A stretch of 64,000 nt of DNA from NCBI GenBank assembly GCA_963699175.1, contig OY969418.1, forward strand, positions 992,001 to 1,056,000, given 5' to 3'. Below are positions 44,022-51,806 of this stretch, piece after piece. Every line of letters begins with the position of its first letter. Position 1 is the first letter of the stretch. The notes under the pieces are model-generated. The model was not told the DNA's origin, searched no databases, and saw nothing but the letters and a program-made list of their open reading frames with translations. This DNA comes from JACPYM01 sp963699175 (GTDB lineage: Bacteria; Acidobacteriota; Blastocatellia; RBC074). The position numbers were made by a program, and so were the translations under genes.

Positions 44022-45055
44022 ATCATTCCTGCCTTTTCATCAAAACCCAGCGCCAGATTGGCGTTCTGCAAGGCCTGGCTAGCCGCGCCTTTGAGCAGGT
44101 TGTCTTCGGCAGAGACAATGATCGCTTGACCCGACGCTTCATCAACCGAACAGCCGATGTCACAAAACGGCGTATGCGCGGCAAATTTGATTTCGGGCAA
44201 TTGCGCGCCATCGAAGATGCGCACGAATGGCGCTGTTGCAAAAGCCTCGCGCCAAACATTCAAAACGTTCTGCCGCGCCACGCCCGCTTTCAATCTGACA
44301 TAAATCGTCGAAAGGATGCCGCGATTGATCGGCAGCAGATGCGGCGTAAAGATCAACGAGGCTGCTTTGTTCTCGACACCTAAGCCTTGCGCGATCTCCG
44401 GCGCGTGGCGGTGTTTGAAAATGTTGTAAGCCTTGAAACTCTCGCTAACCTCAACAAAATGGGTCGTCGCCGTGGGCGTCTTGCCCGCGCCGGTCACGCC
44501 GGACTTGGAATCGCAAATGATGGGCTGGCTCGTCTCAATCAAGCCAGCTTTGAGCAGCGGCGTCAAAGGCACCAGGATCGAAGTCGGATAGCAGCCAGGA
44601 TTGGCGATCAGCTTCGCGCCCTTGAGTTCCGTGCGGACAAATTCGGCTAGTCCATAAACGGCTTTTTCCAACAGATCAGGGCGCGTGTGCTCAAAGCCAT
44701 AATATTTCGGATAGAGCGCGGCGTCTTTCAAGCGATAGGCCCCGCTCACGTCAACCACAGTCGCGCCGGTTTCAAGCAGGGCCGGGACGACCTCGTGCGA
44801 AAACTCGTTGGGCGTAGCAAGGAAGATCAAGTCCGGTTGCAGCCGCGCCACAGCCTCTTCACTGAAGGCTTCGCAACTGAGCGCCGTCTGGCCGTTCAAT
44901 CGTGGATGAATGACGGAGAGCGGCTGTGTCTCGGCAGTACGCGAGGCGTAAGCACCGCACAACTCGATCTGCGGGTGATTGAGTAACAGCCGAATCAGTT
45001 CATGACCAGAATAACCGGTTGCGCCAGCGACGACGGCGCGTGCGAGCTTGCCCAT
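44018..45055 (-). CDS. argC: N-acetyl-gamma-glutamyl-phosphate reductase
   Basis: The 345-residue NADPH enzyme starts MGKLARAVVAGATGYSGHEL with the dinucleotide site GATGYSG. The nucleophile is in ANPGCYPTSILVPL and GLAEFVRTELKGAKLIANPG precedes it; HRHAPEIAQGL carries the general-base His. It is the first gene of argC-argB-GGACT-argD-NAGS. GGAGG lies 17 bases before the ATG, unusually far. The leader contains the 25-bp hairpin at 45087-45168. Confidence 0.94.
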   Translation of the reverse strand: MGKLARAVVAGATGYSGHELIRLLLNHPQIELCGAYASRTAETQPLSVIHPRLNGQTALSCEAFSEEAVARLQPDLIFLATPNEFSHEVVPALLETGATVVDVSGAYRLKDAALYPKYYGFEHTRPDLLEKAVYGLAEFVRTELKGAKLIANPGCYPTSILVPLTPLLKAGLIETSQPIICDSKSGVTGAGKTPTATTHFVEVSESFKAYNIFKHRHAPEIAQGLGVENKAASLIFTPHLLPINRGILSTIYVRLKAGVARQNVLNVWREAFATAPFVRIFDGAQLPEIKFAAHTPFCDIGCSVDEASGQAIIVSAEDNLLKGAASQALQNANLALGFDEKAGMI

Positions 45056-45086
45056 TGCTTTTGGTATCGTTTCCTCCTTGAAAAGT

Positions 45087-45168
45087 GTCCGACAAGCTGC
45101 CGCGCTTGTCGGTGGCTTCCGGTTTGGCGCAACCCGAAGTCAACGACAAGCGCGGCAGCTTGTCGGAC
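45087..45168. repeat. 25-bp-arm inverted repeat in the argC leader
   Basis: Arms 45087-45111 and 45144-45168 (GTCCGACAAGCTGCCGCGCT at the outer end) are perfect reverse complements around a 32-base loop. It lies between divergent argC and yceD, so it is not a normal terminator; in the argC message it would precede the ribosome site. It shares the GACAAGCTG...GCTTGTC word with the repeat at 49587-49672. Confidence 0.85.
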
Positions 45169-45188
45169 GCCTGAAAAAAGAAGCCGCA

Positions 45189-45216
45189 AGTGTACATCAA
45201 TCGCAGGGTTGCACAA
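45189..45216 (-). promoter_or_regulatory. Possible argC promoter
   Basis: Minus-strand TTGTGC (45216-45211), 16 bases, TACACT (45194-45189). The match is moderate. It would put the 45087-45168 hairpin into the argC 5' leader. No arginine repressor box was recognised. Confidence 0.35.
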
Positions 45217-45241
45217 AGCGCGTTGCGCGTTTTGCGCTCGG

Positions 45242-45269
45242 TTGACAAAGCCCTGACCAAAACTATAAT
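45242..45269 (+). promoter_or_regulatory. Consensus promoter of the yceD-rpmF-plsX-fab operon
   Basis: TTGACA (45242-45247), 16 bases, TATAAT (45264-45269): both boxes are exact sigma-70 consensus. The yceD ATG follows at 45299 after a short leader with GGTGGGGAAAG as a weak ribosome site. This should be a strong constitutive promoter. Confidence 0.85.
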
Positions 45270-45298
45270 TACAGCCTTTTGTCAGTGGTGGGGAAAGT

Positions 45299-45826
45299 AT
45301 GATCATCTCGCTGGCGCGCCTGCCTGCGGCGGGTTTGCGCTTTGAACATCAATACGCAGCGGGCGAACTCGATGTCAGCAAACACGAGTTCGAGTTGAGC
45401 GAACCGCCCCACATCACCGGCCACATCAAGCAATCAGGTATGGATGTGCACGTGACTGGCGAGCTACGCGCCGCGCTGACCGTTGCTTGCGACCGTTGTT
45501 TGCAAGATGTTCCTTTCGCGGTCGCAGAATCGTTCAACCTGGTTTACATCCCGGTCGAAGCCGAGCACGCACACAAAGGCGAGACAGAGTTGCACGGCAA
45601 AGACCTGGAGTTTTCCTACTACGAAAACGACGAGTTGGATGTTGACCAGTTGATCCGCGATCAATTGGAATTGGCGCTGCCGGTGCGCGTGCTCTGCCGC
45701 GCTGATTGTCGCGGCCTTTGTCCACAATGTGGTGCCGATTTGAATGTTGAAACATGCCAATGCCCGCCGCCGGTTGATCCGCGCTGGCAGGCGCTGGCTG
45801 AATTGAAAAACAAACTGGAAGAATAA
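45299..45826 (+). CDS. yceD: YceD/DUF177 ribosome-associated protein
   Basis: The 175-residue DUF177 protein is required for large-subunit rRNA accumulation in studied bacteria and plants. It shows VACDRCLQDVPFAVAESFNL and, after an acidic middle, RVLCRADCRGLCPQCGADLN, the four-Cys-type metal motif of the family. The ATG is well placed after the promoter and rpmF follows 37 bp later, the almost universal order. It is cytoplasmic. Confidence 0.93.
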   Translation: MIISLARLPAAGLRFEHQYAAGELDVSKHEFELSEPPHITGHIKQSGMDVHVTGELRAALTVACDRCLQDVPFAVAESFNLVYIPVEAEHAHKGETELHGKDLEFSYYENDELDVDQLIRDQLELALPVRVLCRADCRGLCPQCGADLNVETCQCPPPVDPRWQALAELKNKLEE

Positions 45827-45863
45827 ACCCGATCTTTCATCGCATTTTTTTGGAGATACAACT

Positions 45864-46046
45864 ATGCCAAATCCTAAACAACGTCACTCGAAATCGCGCG
45901 GCCGGAAGCGGCGCACGCACGACGCTTTGCAGGCGGCCGGCTTTGCGGCTTGCCCGAATTGCCAGGAGCCGCGCCAGCCGCATCGCGTCTGTCCAGCCTG
46001 CGGTTATTACGGCGGACGCCAAGTAATCAAAGTCAAAGCAGAATAG
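45864..46046 (+). CDS. rpmF: 50S ribosomal protein L32
   Basis: Sixty residues, starting MPNPKQRHSKSRGRKRRTHD, with a zinc-ribbon CPNC and CPAC pair near residues 32-48 (the C+ form of L32). Length and position between yceD and plsX are standard. TTTGGAGATACAACT provides the ribosome site. Confidence 0.97.
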   Translation: MPNPKQRHSKSRGRKRRTHDALQAAGFAACPNCQEPRQPHRVCPACGYYGGRQVIKVKAE

Positions 46047-46149
46047 TGCTCAGTAGTTTTCAGCAAAAAGGATGAGACAATGAGTTTCATCCTTTTTCCG
46101 TGTTAGGGGTTTCCATCCGGCTAGCAGTTTTGGCCGCGCTTGAGCGAGC

Positions 46150-47181
46150 ATGCTGACCACCATCGCCGTTGATGCAATGGGCGGCGACAATGCCCCCGCT
46201 GTCGAGATCGAAGGCGCGATTCAGGCCGCGCGCGATTTGCGCGTGCGCGTCCAATTGGTCGGGCAGGAAGATGTCATTCGCGCTGAACTGGCGCGTCAAG
46301 GCATTGATAACCCGCGCAAACACCGGCTGCATCTGGAAATCATTCACGCCAGCGAAGTCGTCACCATGCACGAGCCGGTGGCGAATGCAGTGCGCCGCAA
46401 ACGCGACTCTTCGATCCGCGTGGCGGCGCGCCTGGTGCGCGAAGGCAAAGCGCACGGCCTGGTCAGCGCCGGCAACACGGGCGCGGTGATGATGACGGCG
46501 AAGCTGGTGCTGGGAACGCTCCCCTCGGTTGATCGCCCAGCGCTCGCTGGCATCTTCCCCACGCTCAAAGGCAACGGCACTGTCTTGCTCGACGTGGGCG
46601 CGAATGCGGAATGCAAGCCCGAACACTTGAAGCAATTTGCGGTGATGGGTTCGGTCTACTCGCGCCACATCCTGGGCGTGCGCAATCCGAAGGTCGGGTT
46701 GATGAGCATCGGCGAGGAAGACATCAAAGGCAACGACCTCACCAAAGAAACACTTCGTTTGCTCCGCGAGGCTTCAATCAATTTCATCGGCAATATTGAG
46801 GGACGCGACATCTTCACAGGCGATGTGGATGTGATCGTCTGCGATGGCTTCACAGGTAACGTCATTCTGAAGACCAGCGAAGGCTTGGTCGAGGCGATTA
46901 TGACGCTGCTGCGGAGCGAGCTTGGACAAACTTATCTCTCGCAGGCCGGCGCGCTGCTTTCGCGCACCGCGTTCAGAAGCGTGAAGAAGCGGCTGGATTA
47001 TTCAGAGCTAGGCGGCGCGCCGTTGTTAGGCGCGAAGCAACTGACAGTCATCTGTCACGGCAGTTCGACGCCCAAAGCCATCCGCAACGCCATCCGCATC
47101 GCCAAAGAGTTTTACAAAGGCAATCTCAACCAAAGCATCGAGGAAGTATTGAGCGAGAATTCAGCCAGTAGTGAGCAGTGA
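46150..47181 (+). CDS. plsX: Phosphate acyltransferase PlsX
   Basis: This 343-residue enzyme makes acyl-phosphate from acyl-ACP for membrane lipid synthesis. Family marks are TTIAVDAMGGDNAPAVEIEG at the start, GLVSAGNTGAVMMTAKLVLG, LLDVGANAECKPEHLKQF and FTGNVILKTSEGLVEAIMTL. Length and order (after rpmF) are normal. It is a peripheral membrane enzyme. The start has little SD; an alternative is not apparent. Confidence 0.95.
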   Translation: MLTTIAVDAMGGDNAPAVEIEGAIQAARDLRVRVQLVGQEDVIRAELARQGIDNPRKHRLHLEIIHASEVVTMHEPVANAVRRKRDSSIRVAARLVREGKAHGLVSAGNTGAVMMTAKLVLGTLPSVDRPALAGIFPTLKGNGTVLLDVGANAECKPEHLKQFAVMGSVYSRHILGVRNPKVGLMSIGEEDIKGNDLTKETLRLLREASINFIGNIEGRDIFTGDVDVIVCDGFTGNVILKTSEGLVEAIMTLLRSELGQTYLSQAGALLSRTAFRSVKKRLDYSELGGAPLLGAKQLTVICHGSSTPKAIRNAIRIAKEFYKGNLNQSIEEVLSENSASSEQ

Positions 47182-47208
47182 AAACCGCTGGCGACAAAAC
47201 ACTGACGA

Positions 47209-48180
47209 ATGAGCAAAACAGCTTTCATATTTCCCGGCCAGGGTTCGCAGCACGCAGGTATGGGCCGCGATTTGGCCGAGCAATTCCCCGCTGCCAAAGC
47301 AGTCTTTGATGAGGCCGATCAAGCTTTGGGCTTTGCGCTCAGCAATCTTTGTTTCAATGGCCCAGAAGAAGACCTACAACTGACTGCCAACACGCAGCCC
47401 GCCATTCTAACCGCTTCTGTTGCCGCATATCGTGTGCTGACCGAAAACGGGGTGCAGCCTGATTTCGTGGCCGGACACAGCTTAGGCGAATACTCCGCCT
47501 TGGTCGCGGCTGGCGCGCTGAGCTTGAGCGACGCGGTTAAATTGGTGCGGCGACGCGGCGAATTTATGCAGGCGGCTGTGCCCGTCGGCATTGGCGCGAT
47601 GGCGGCGATTCTGGGCATCGAAGCTGAGAAGGTAGCGGAAGCCTGCGCGGCGGCAGCACAGGGGCAGGTTTGCTCACCGGCCAATTTCAACACGCCAACA
47701 CAAATCGTGATCGCTGGCAATGCTGAAGCAGTCGAGCGGGCCGTAGAAGAATGCAAAGCCCGCGGCGCACGACGCGCAATGTTGCTCAAGGTGAGCGCAC
47801 CATTCCATTGCGCGCTGATGATGCCCGCGCAAGAACAGATGCAGCCGCTGCTGGCCGCAACGCATTTCAACAATCTGCAATTCCCTCTCGTCAACAACGT
47901 TGATGCCGCGCTCACGAGCGACGGCACGCGAGCTTGCGAGGCACTCCTGCGCCAGATTTCGTCTTCCGTGCGTTGGACGGATAGCCTGGCGAAATTGCTG
48001 GCCGAGGGCGTCACGACCTTTGTCGAGGTCGGCCCTGGCAAAGTCCTTTCAGGCATGGTCAAGGCGATGGCCAAAGAAGTTGGCAAAGAAGTGATACTGC
48101 TCAACGTCGAAAACAGCGAGAGCCTACAAGCCACGCTAGCAGTTTTGCGCGAGCCTGCGGCAGAGGTTGACAGCGCCTAG
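47209..48180 (+). CDS. fabD: Malonyl-CoA:ACP transacylase
   Basis: The 323-residue enzyme loads malonyl groups on ACP. Motifs: AFIFPGQGSQHAGMG, the nucleophile FVAGHSLGEYSALVAAG, the His/Arg region (KVSAPFHCALMMPAQEQM) and VEVGPGKVLSGMVKAMA. It is immediately after plsX with a 27-bp gap; in many bacteria fabH lies between these two, but here there is no room for it. Confidence 0.95.
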   Translation: MSKTAFIFPGQGSQHAGMGRDLAEQFPAAKAVFDEADQALGFALSNLCFNGPEEDLQLTANTQPAILTASVAAYRVLTENGVQPDFVAGHSLGEYSALVAAGALSLSDAVKLVRRRGEFMQAAVPVGIGAMAAILGIEAEKVAEACAAAAQGQVCSPANFNTPTQIVIAGNAEAVERAVEECKARGARRAMLLKVSAPFHCALMMPAQEQMQPLLAATHFNNLQFPLVNNVDAALTSDGTRACEALLRQISSSVRWTDSLAKLLAEGVTTFVEVGPGKVLSGMVKAMAKEVGKEVILLNVENSESLQATLAVLREPAAEVDSA

Positions 48181-48227
48181 TCACATACGAACAATCGCAC
48201 TTTCAATTCCCAACTCTCAAATTCGTG

Positions 48228-48971
48228 ATGCTCAACCTTTCTGGACAAATCGCACTGGTTACTGGCGGCTCACAAGGTATCGGACGCGCGACAGCCTTGG
48301 TCTTGGCCGATTGCGGCGCGGATGTAGCGGTGATGGCCCGCTCACTCGACAAATGCGAAGCGGTGGCCGAAGAGATTCGCGCGAAGGGACGGCGCGCGCT
48401 TGCTGTGCGCGGCGATCTGGCCAATGCCGACGAAATCAAGGCAGCAGTTGAGCGAGTCGCGGGTGAGCTTGGGCCGATCAATATTCTGGTCAACAACGCC
48501 GCCATCACGCGCGACGGTCTGCTGCTGCGGATGAAGCGCGACGATTGGGAGAGCGTCATCAATACCAATCTGACGGGTGTCTTTCTGCTGACCCAGCAGG
48601 TCTTGCCGATGATGACCAAAGCGCGCAAGGGTCGCATCATCAATCTGACTTCGGTCGTCGCCCAAGCAGGCAACGTCGGCCAGGTCAACTACATTTCAAG
48701 CAAGTCCGGCATCATCGGATTTACTAAAGCAGTGGCGCGCGAATATGCGGCGCGCAACATTACAGTCAATGCCGTCGCGCCCGGTTTTATCGAAACGCCG
48801 ATGACGGCGGTGCTCAACGAAGCGGCGCGCACTGCAATGCTCGAACAGATTCCCCTCAAACGTCCAGGCACGGATTTGGACGTGGCTTACGCAGTTGCTT
48901 TTCTCGCCTCGGATGAGGCAGGCTATGTCACCGGTCAGGTGATAAATGTAAATGGCGGAATGTATATGTGA
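48228..48971 (+). CDS. fabG: 3-oxoacyl-ACP reductase
   Basis: This 247-residue SDR enzyme reduces beta-ketoacyl-ACP with NADPH. The cofactor loop VTGGSQGIGRATAL, NNAAITRDGLLLRM, the catalytic Ser in INLTSVVAQAGNVGQ and the Y-x-x-x-K motif YISSKSGIIGFTKA are all present. The ATG at 48228 is preferred to the GTG at 48225; neither has a strong SD. The order fabD-fabG-acpP-fabF is classic. Confidence 0.94.
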   Translation: MLNLSGQIALVTGGSQGIGRATALVLADCGADVAVMARSLDKCEAVAEEIRAKGRRALAVRGDLANADEIKAAVERVAGELGPINILVNNAAITRDGLLLRMKRDDWESVINTNLTGVFLLTQQVLPMMTKARKGRIINLTSVVAQAGNVGQVNYISSKSGIIGFTKAVAREYAARNITVNAVAPGFIETPMTAVLNEAARTAMLEQIPLKRPGTDLDVAYAVAFLASDEAGYVTGQVINVNGGMYM

Positions 48972-49049
48972 TGGCGAACCCTTTAAGAGCCAATTTCGGC
49001 TGGTTTGCGATCCGCAATCCGCAATCAATAATCAAACGTGGAGGAGATC

Positions 49050-49289
49050 ATGGCAGATTCAATTGCTGATAAGGTAAAGGACATCATCGCAGAAGAATTG
49101 GGCGTAGACCGGGAAGAGGTCACCGACAATGCCCGCTTTATTGACGATTTGGGCGCGGATTCGCTCGACACGGTCGAACTCGTGATGCGTTTTGAAGAAG
49201 AGTTCGGCATCGAGATTCCCGACGAGGACGCCGAGAAGATTCAAAGCGTGAAGGACTCGATCAGCTATATCGAAGAACACAAGAAGTAA
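49050..49289 (+). CDS. acpP: Acyl carrier protein
   Basis: The start is the ATG at 49050, with GAGGAG as ribosome site, which an upstream GTG reading would run through. The 79-residue protein has the prosthetic group serine Ser38 in DLGADSLDTVELVMRFEEEF and is strongly acidic. It is the common carrier for the surrounding fab genes. Confidence 0.97.
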   Translation: MADSIADKVKDIIAEELGVDREEVTDNARFIDDLGADSLDTVELVMRFEEEFGIEIPDEDAEKIQSVKDSISYIEEHKK

Positions 49290-49688
49290 GCGCGAGCGCG
49301 TCAGCGTAGCCGAGACAAGAACGGACAAAATGGCTGACGTGCATCAGCGAGATGCTGGCCTATATAATAAGACCTCGCTTCCGACGGCAATGGGCCGCTT
49401 GTGGTGGCGGGGTCTTGTGCCAACAATGCGGGGCACAAAAATCATTTGGGTGAAGGCAAAAGCTAAAAGGCAAAGAGCAATTGATAAGGACGGAGCGTAA
49501 AAACATTCGACCGAGGTCGAGCGCCCCTCTACCTTTTCGCCTTTGGTCTTTTGCCTTTTTGCTTTTCGAGTAGGAAAAAGTTCGACATGTTTGACAAGCT
49601 GGTGAGCTTGTCGCGGTCTTTCGGTTAGATACATAACGGAGTCAGCGACAAGCTCACCAGCTTGTCGAACATTTTTTGAGGAGTGCTT
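49290..49688. other. Long acpP-fabF spacer
   Basis: About 400 bases without a gene. A purine/pyrimidine-rich part near 49440-49570 (GGCAAAAGCTAAAAGGCAAA and TTTTGCCTTTTTGCTTTT) forms an imperfect inverted pair, followed by the strong hairpin 49587-49672. A gene-free gap this size inside a fab operon is unusual; an open frame on the minus strand (49344-50237) runs mostly antisense to fabF and is rejected. Confidence 0.5.
49587..49672. repeat. 28-bp-arm inverted repeat before fabF
   Basis: Arms 49587-49614 and 49645-49672 pair with one mismatch (core GACAAGCTGGTGAGCTTGTC) around 30 bases. It ends 16 bases before the fabF GTG, next to its ribosome site GAGGAG. It shares its GACAAGCTG...GCTTGTC framework with 45087-45168. 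Confidence 0.85.
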
Positions 49689-50939
49689 GTGAGTAGTGAA
49701 ATCACTAAGAAGCGCGTCGTCGTCACCGGCATTGGCACAGTCAGCCCGCTGGGCAATACGACCGAAGAGACCTGGGCCGGTTTGATTGCCGGACGCAGCG
49801 GCGTGGATTACATCACGCGCTTCGACACCAGCCAGCACACGGTCAAATTTGCCGCCGAGACCAAAGGCTTCGATCCGGGCAAGTTCATCGAGAAGAAAGA
49901 ACTGAAGAAGATGGACTACTTCACCTACTTCGCCATCGCGGCGGCCAAAGAGGCGCTGGAAGATTCCGGTTTGAAGATCACGGACGCGAACGCTGAAGAG
50001 ATCGGCGTTTACATCGGCAGCGGCATCGGAGGGTTTAGCGTCTTCGAGCGCGAGCACACGAAGATGATGGAAGGCGGCCCTGGCCGCATCTCGCCATTCT
50101 TCATTGTCGCTTCGATTGTGAATCTGGCTTCCGGTCACGTCTCGATTATGACCGGCGCGAAAGGCCCTAACTCTGCCACCGCCACGGCCTGCGCCACCGG
50201 CGCGCACGCCGTCGGCGATAGCTTCAAGATCATTCAACGCGGTGATGCGCTGGCGATGATCTGCGGCGGCAGCGAAGGCGCGATCACACCTATGGCGGTG
50301 GGCGGATTCGCCGCCATGCGCGCGCTTTCAACCCGCAACGACGATCCGGCGCGGGCTTCACGGCCTTTCGACAAGGAGCGTGACGGCTTTGTTATGGGCG
50401 AAGGCGCGGGCATTCTCCTGCTGGAAGAACTCGAACATGCCAAAGCGCGTGGAGCGAGGATTTATGCGGAGGTCGTCGGCTACGGTATGGCGAGCGACGC
50501 GTCACACATCACCGCGCCCGACATGGATGGCGCGCGCCGCGTAATGCTGAAGACCGTCAAAGACGCCGCCATCAGCACGGATCAGGTGGATTACATCAAC
50601 GTGCACGGTACTTCGACGCCGTTAGGCGACAAGAACGAGACAGACGCGATCAAAGCTGCTTTCGGTGAGCACGCCTACAAGCTGGCCGTCAGCTCGACCA
50701 AATCCATGACCGGCCACCTGCTTGGCGGCGCAGGCGGAGTGGAAGGGGGCATCACAGCGCTGGCGATCTATCACCAGATCATTCCGCCGACGATCAACTA
50801 CGAGACGCCCGATCCAGATTGCGATTTGGATTGCGTGCCCAACGTCGCCCGGCCAGCCAAGCTGACCTACGCGCTCTCAAACAGCTTTGGCTTCGGTGGC
50901 ACCAACGCTGCACTTTTGCTCAAGCGGTACGAAGGATAG
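49689..50939 (+). CDS. fabF: 3-oxoacyl-ACP synthase II
   Basis: The GTG at 49689, five bases after GAGGAG, gives 416 residues. The ketosynthase triad is clear: Cys in ATACATGAHAVGDSF, His in INVHGTSTPLGDKNETDA and His in SSTKSMTGHLLGGAGGVEG. It elongates acyl-ACP. The cluster therefore contains fabF, fabG, fabD and acpP but no fabH for initiation. Confidence 0.95.
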   Translation: MSSEITKKRVVVTGIGTVSPLGNTTEETWAGLIAGRSGVDYITRFDTSQHTVKFAAETKGFDPGKFIEKKELKKMDYFTYFAIAAAKEALEDSGLKITDANAEEIGVYIGSGIGGFSVFEREHTKMMEGGPGRISPFFIVASIVNLASGHVSIMTGAKGPNSATATACATGAHAVGDSFKIIQRGDALAMICGGSEGAITPMAVGGFAAMRALSTRNDDPARASRPFDKERDGFVMGEGAGILLLEELEHAKARGARIYAEVVGYGMASDASHITAPDMDGARRVMLKTVKDAAISTDQVDYINVHGTSTPLGDKNETDAIKAAFGEHAYKLAVSSTKSMTGHLLGGAGGVEGGITALAIYHQIIPPTINYETPDPDCDLDCVPNVARPAKLTYALSNSFGFGGTNAALLLKRYEG

Positions 50940-50942
50940 AAC

Positions 50943-51041
50943 CTGGGAGCGCACGGGGCTCGCGTGCGGGTGGCGAATAGTTCAACTGCCGGTCAATATA
51001 TGCTCCTCTCAATCCCGCACGCGCGCCCCGTGCGCTCCCAG
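50943..51041. repeat. 28-bp-arm inverted repeat after fabF, read into a gene end
   Basis: Arms 50943-50970 and 51014-51041 (CTGGGAGCGCACGGGG at the outer end) pair with one mismatch around 43 bases. It starts 4 bases after the fabF stop, and its right arm supplies the last codons of the minus-strand gene ending at 51009. It could terminate both convergent genes. Confidence 0.85.
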
Positions 51042-51623
51042 CTTGACAGGAAAGAGTTTTGCCAAACTCCATTCAAGCAACCACAACAGGAGCGCCGCGC
51101 CAGTCGTGTTGGCCAGCCAGTATTGCCAATAACTCTCAAACCAATTCTGCATCGGGCCGTAAGCGTGATGCGCGACATTCACGTTGAATTCGAGCGGAGT
51201 GAAGAAACGCGAAAGTTGCTGTAACACCAAGAACCAAATCAAAGCTACCCACCAAACGCGGCGCGCCATCCGCACCTTGCGTAAAACTACCAACCCACAT
51301 ATCGCGCCACCCAAATGCGTCAGCACCGCAGTCTTCCAAATGATGCGGGTCATCCACATATCAATTGCCCAAGGCGGCACGCCCAAGAGCAACCAGATGA
51401 CGGCTAACCGGATGAGCAGCAAATTGCCCAAGAGCATGCCGACGCCCAAGGTCAGGTTCGCGACGTGACAATTCCACCAGATATTCGCGGGCTTCTCCCA
51501 TTTCACATATTCAACTACGCGGATAATAAAAAACGTCAATGGAATCAGGCCCGCCAACTTGAACCGCCAGGTTTGCCAAGCTGGTACAAGCGTCGCAGTA
51601 GCTACAGGGGATTCGCCGCTCAT
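51009..51623 (-). CDS. Polytopic membrane protein of unknown function (204 aa)
   Basis: GGAG nine bases before the ATG at 51623 sets the start. Roughly five transmembrane helices are visible (GLIPLTFFIIRVVEYV, LTLGVGMLLGNLLLIRLAVIW, LTHLGGAICGLVVL, VWWVALIWFLVLQQLS, TGAALLLWLLEWSLA). I do not recognise the family. Histidines HVANL and VNVAHHAYGP and tryptophan-rich loops suggest a small DUF-type membrane protein. The last residues, KLGAHGARVRD, are coded by the palindromic repeat, so the natural C-terminus may have been altered by that repeat. Confidence 0.65.
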   Translation of the reverse strand: MSGESPVATATLVPAWQTWRFKLAGLIPLTFFIIRVVEYVKWEKPANIWWNCHVANLTLGVGMLLGNLLLIRLAVIWLLLGVPPWAIDMWMTRIIWKTAVLTHLGGAICGLVVLRKVRMARRVWWVALIWFLVLQQLSRFFTPLEFNVNVAHHAYGPMQNWFESYWQYWLANTTGAALLLWLLEWSLAKLFPVKLGAHGARVRD

Positions 51624-51713
51624 TGTTTGGTTCTCCTTCAAGAAGATTTGATTCGCAGACTGCTTATGAGCGGAGCAAATTGCAACACGCTTGCGTCGGA
51701 GACGCAATGCTTT

Positions 51714-51741
51714 TTTACATCCTGCGCAGGTTGTTTATAAT
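51714..51741 (+). promoter_or_regulatory. Promoter of the MoxR/VWA operon with a palindromic spacer
   Basis: TTTACA (51714-51719), 16 bases, then an exact TATAAT (51736-51741). The ATG of the first gene is at 51807. The spacer contains the perfect 10-bp palindrome CCTGCGCAGG (51721-51730), placed where a repressor would block polymerase. Confidence 0.65.
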
Positions 51742-51806
51742 GCCAGCGTCTTACCCGTGAGCCGACCGCCGGCGAAAGGCTGGCAATAAGATTGGAGCGA
51801 GAGCGC

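Noticed and set aside
47319..48134. 271-codon open frame antisense to fabD
   Set aside because: fabD has all its motifs; the antisense frame has none.
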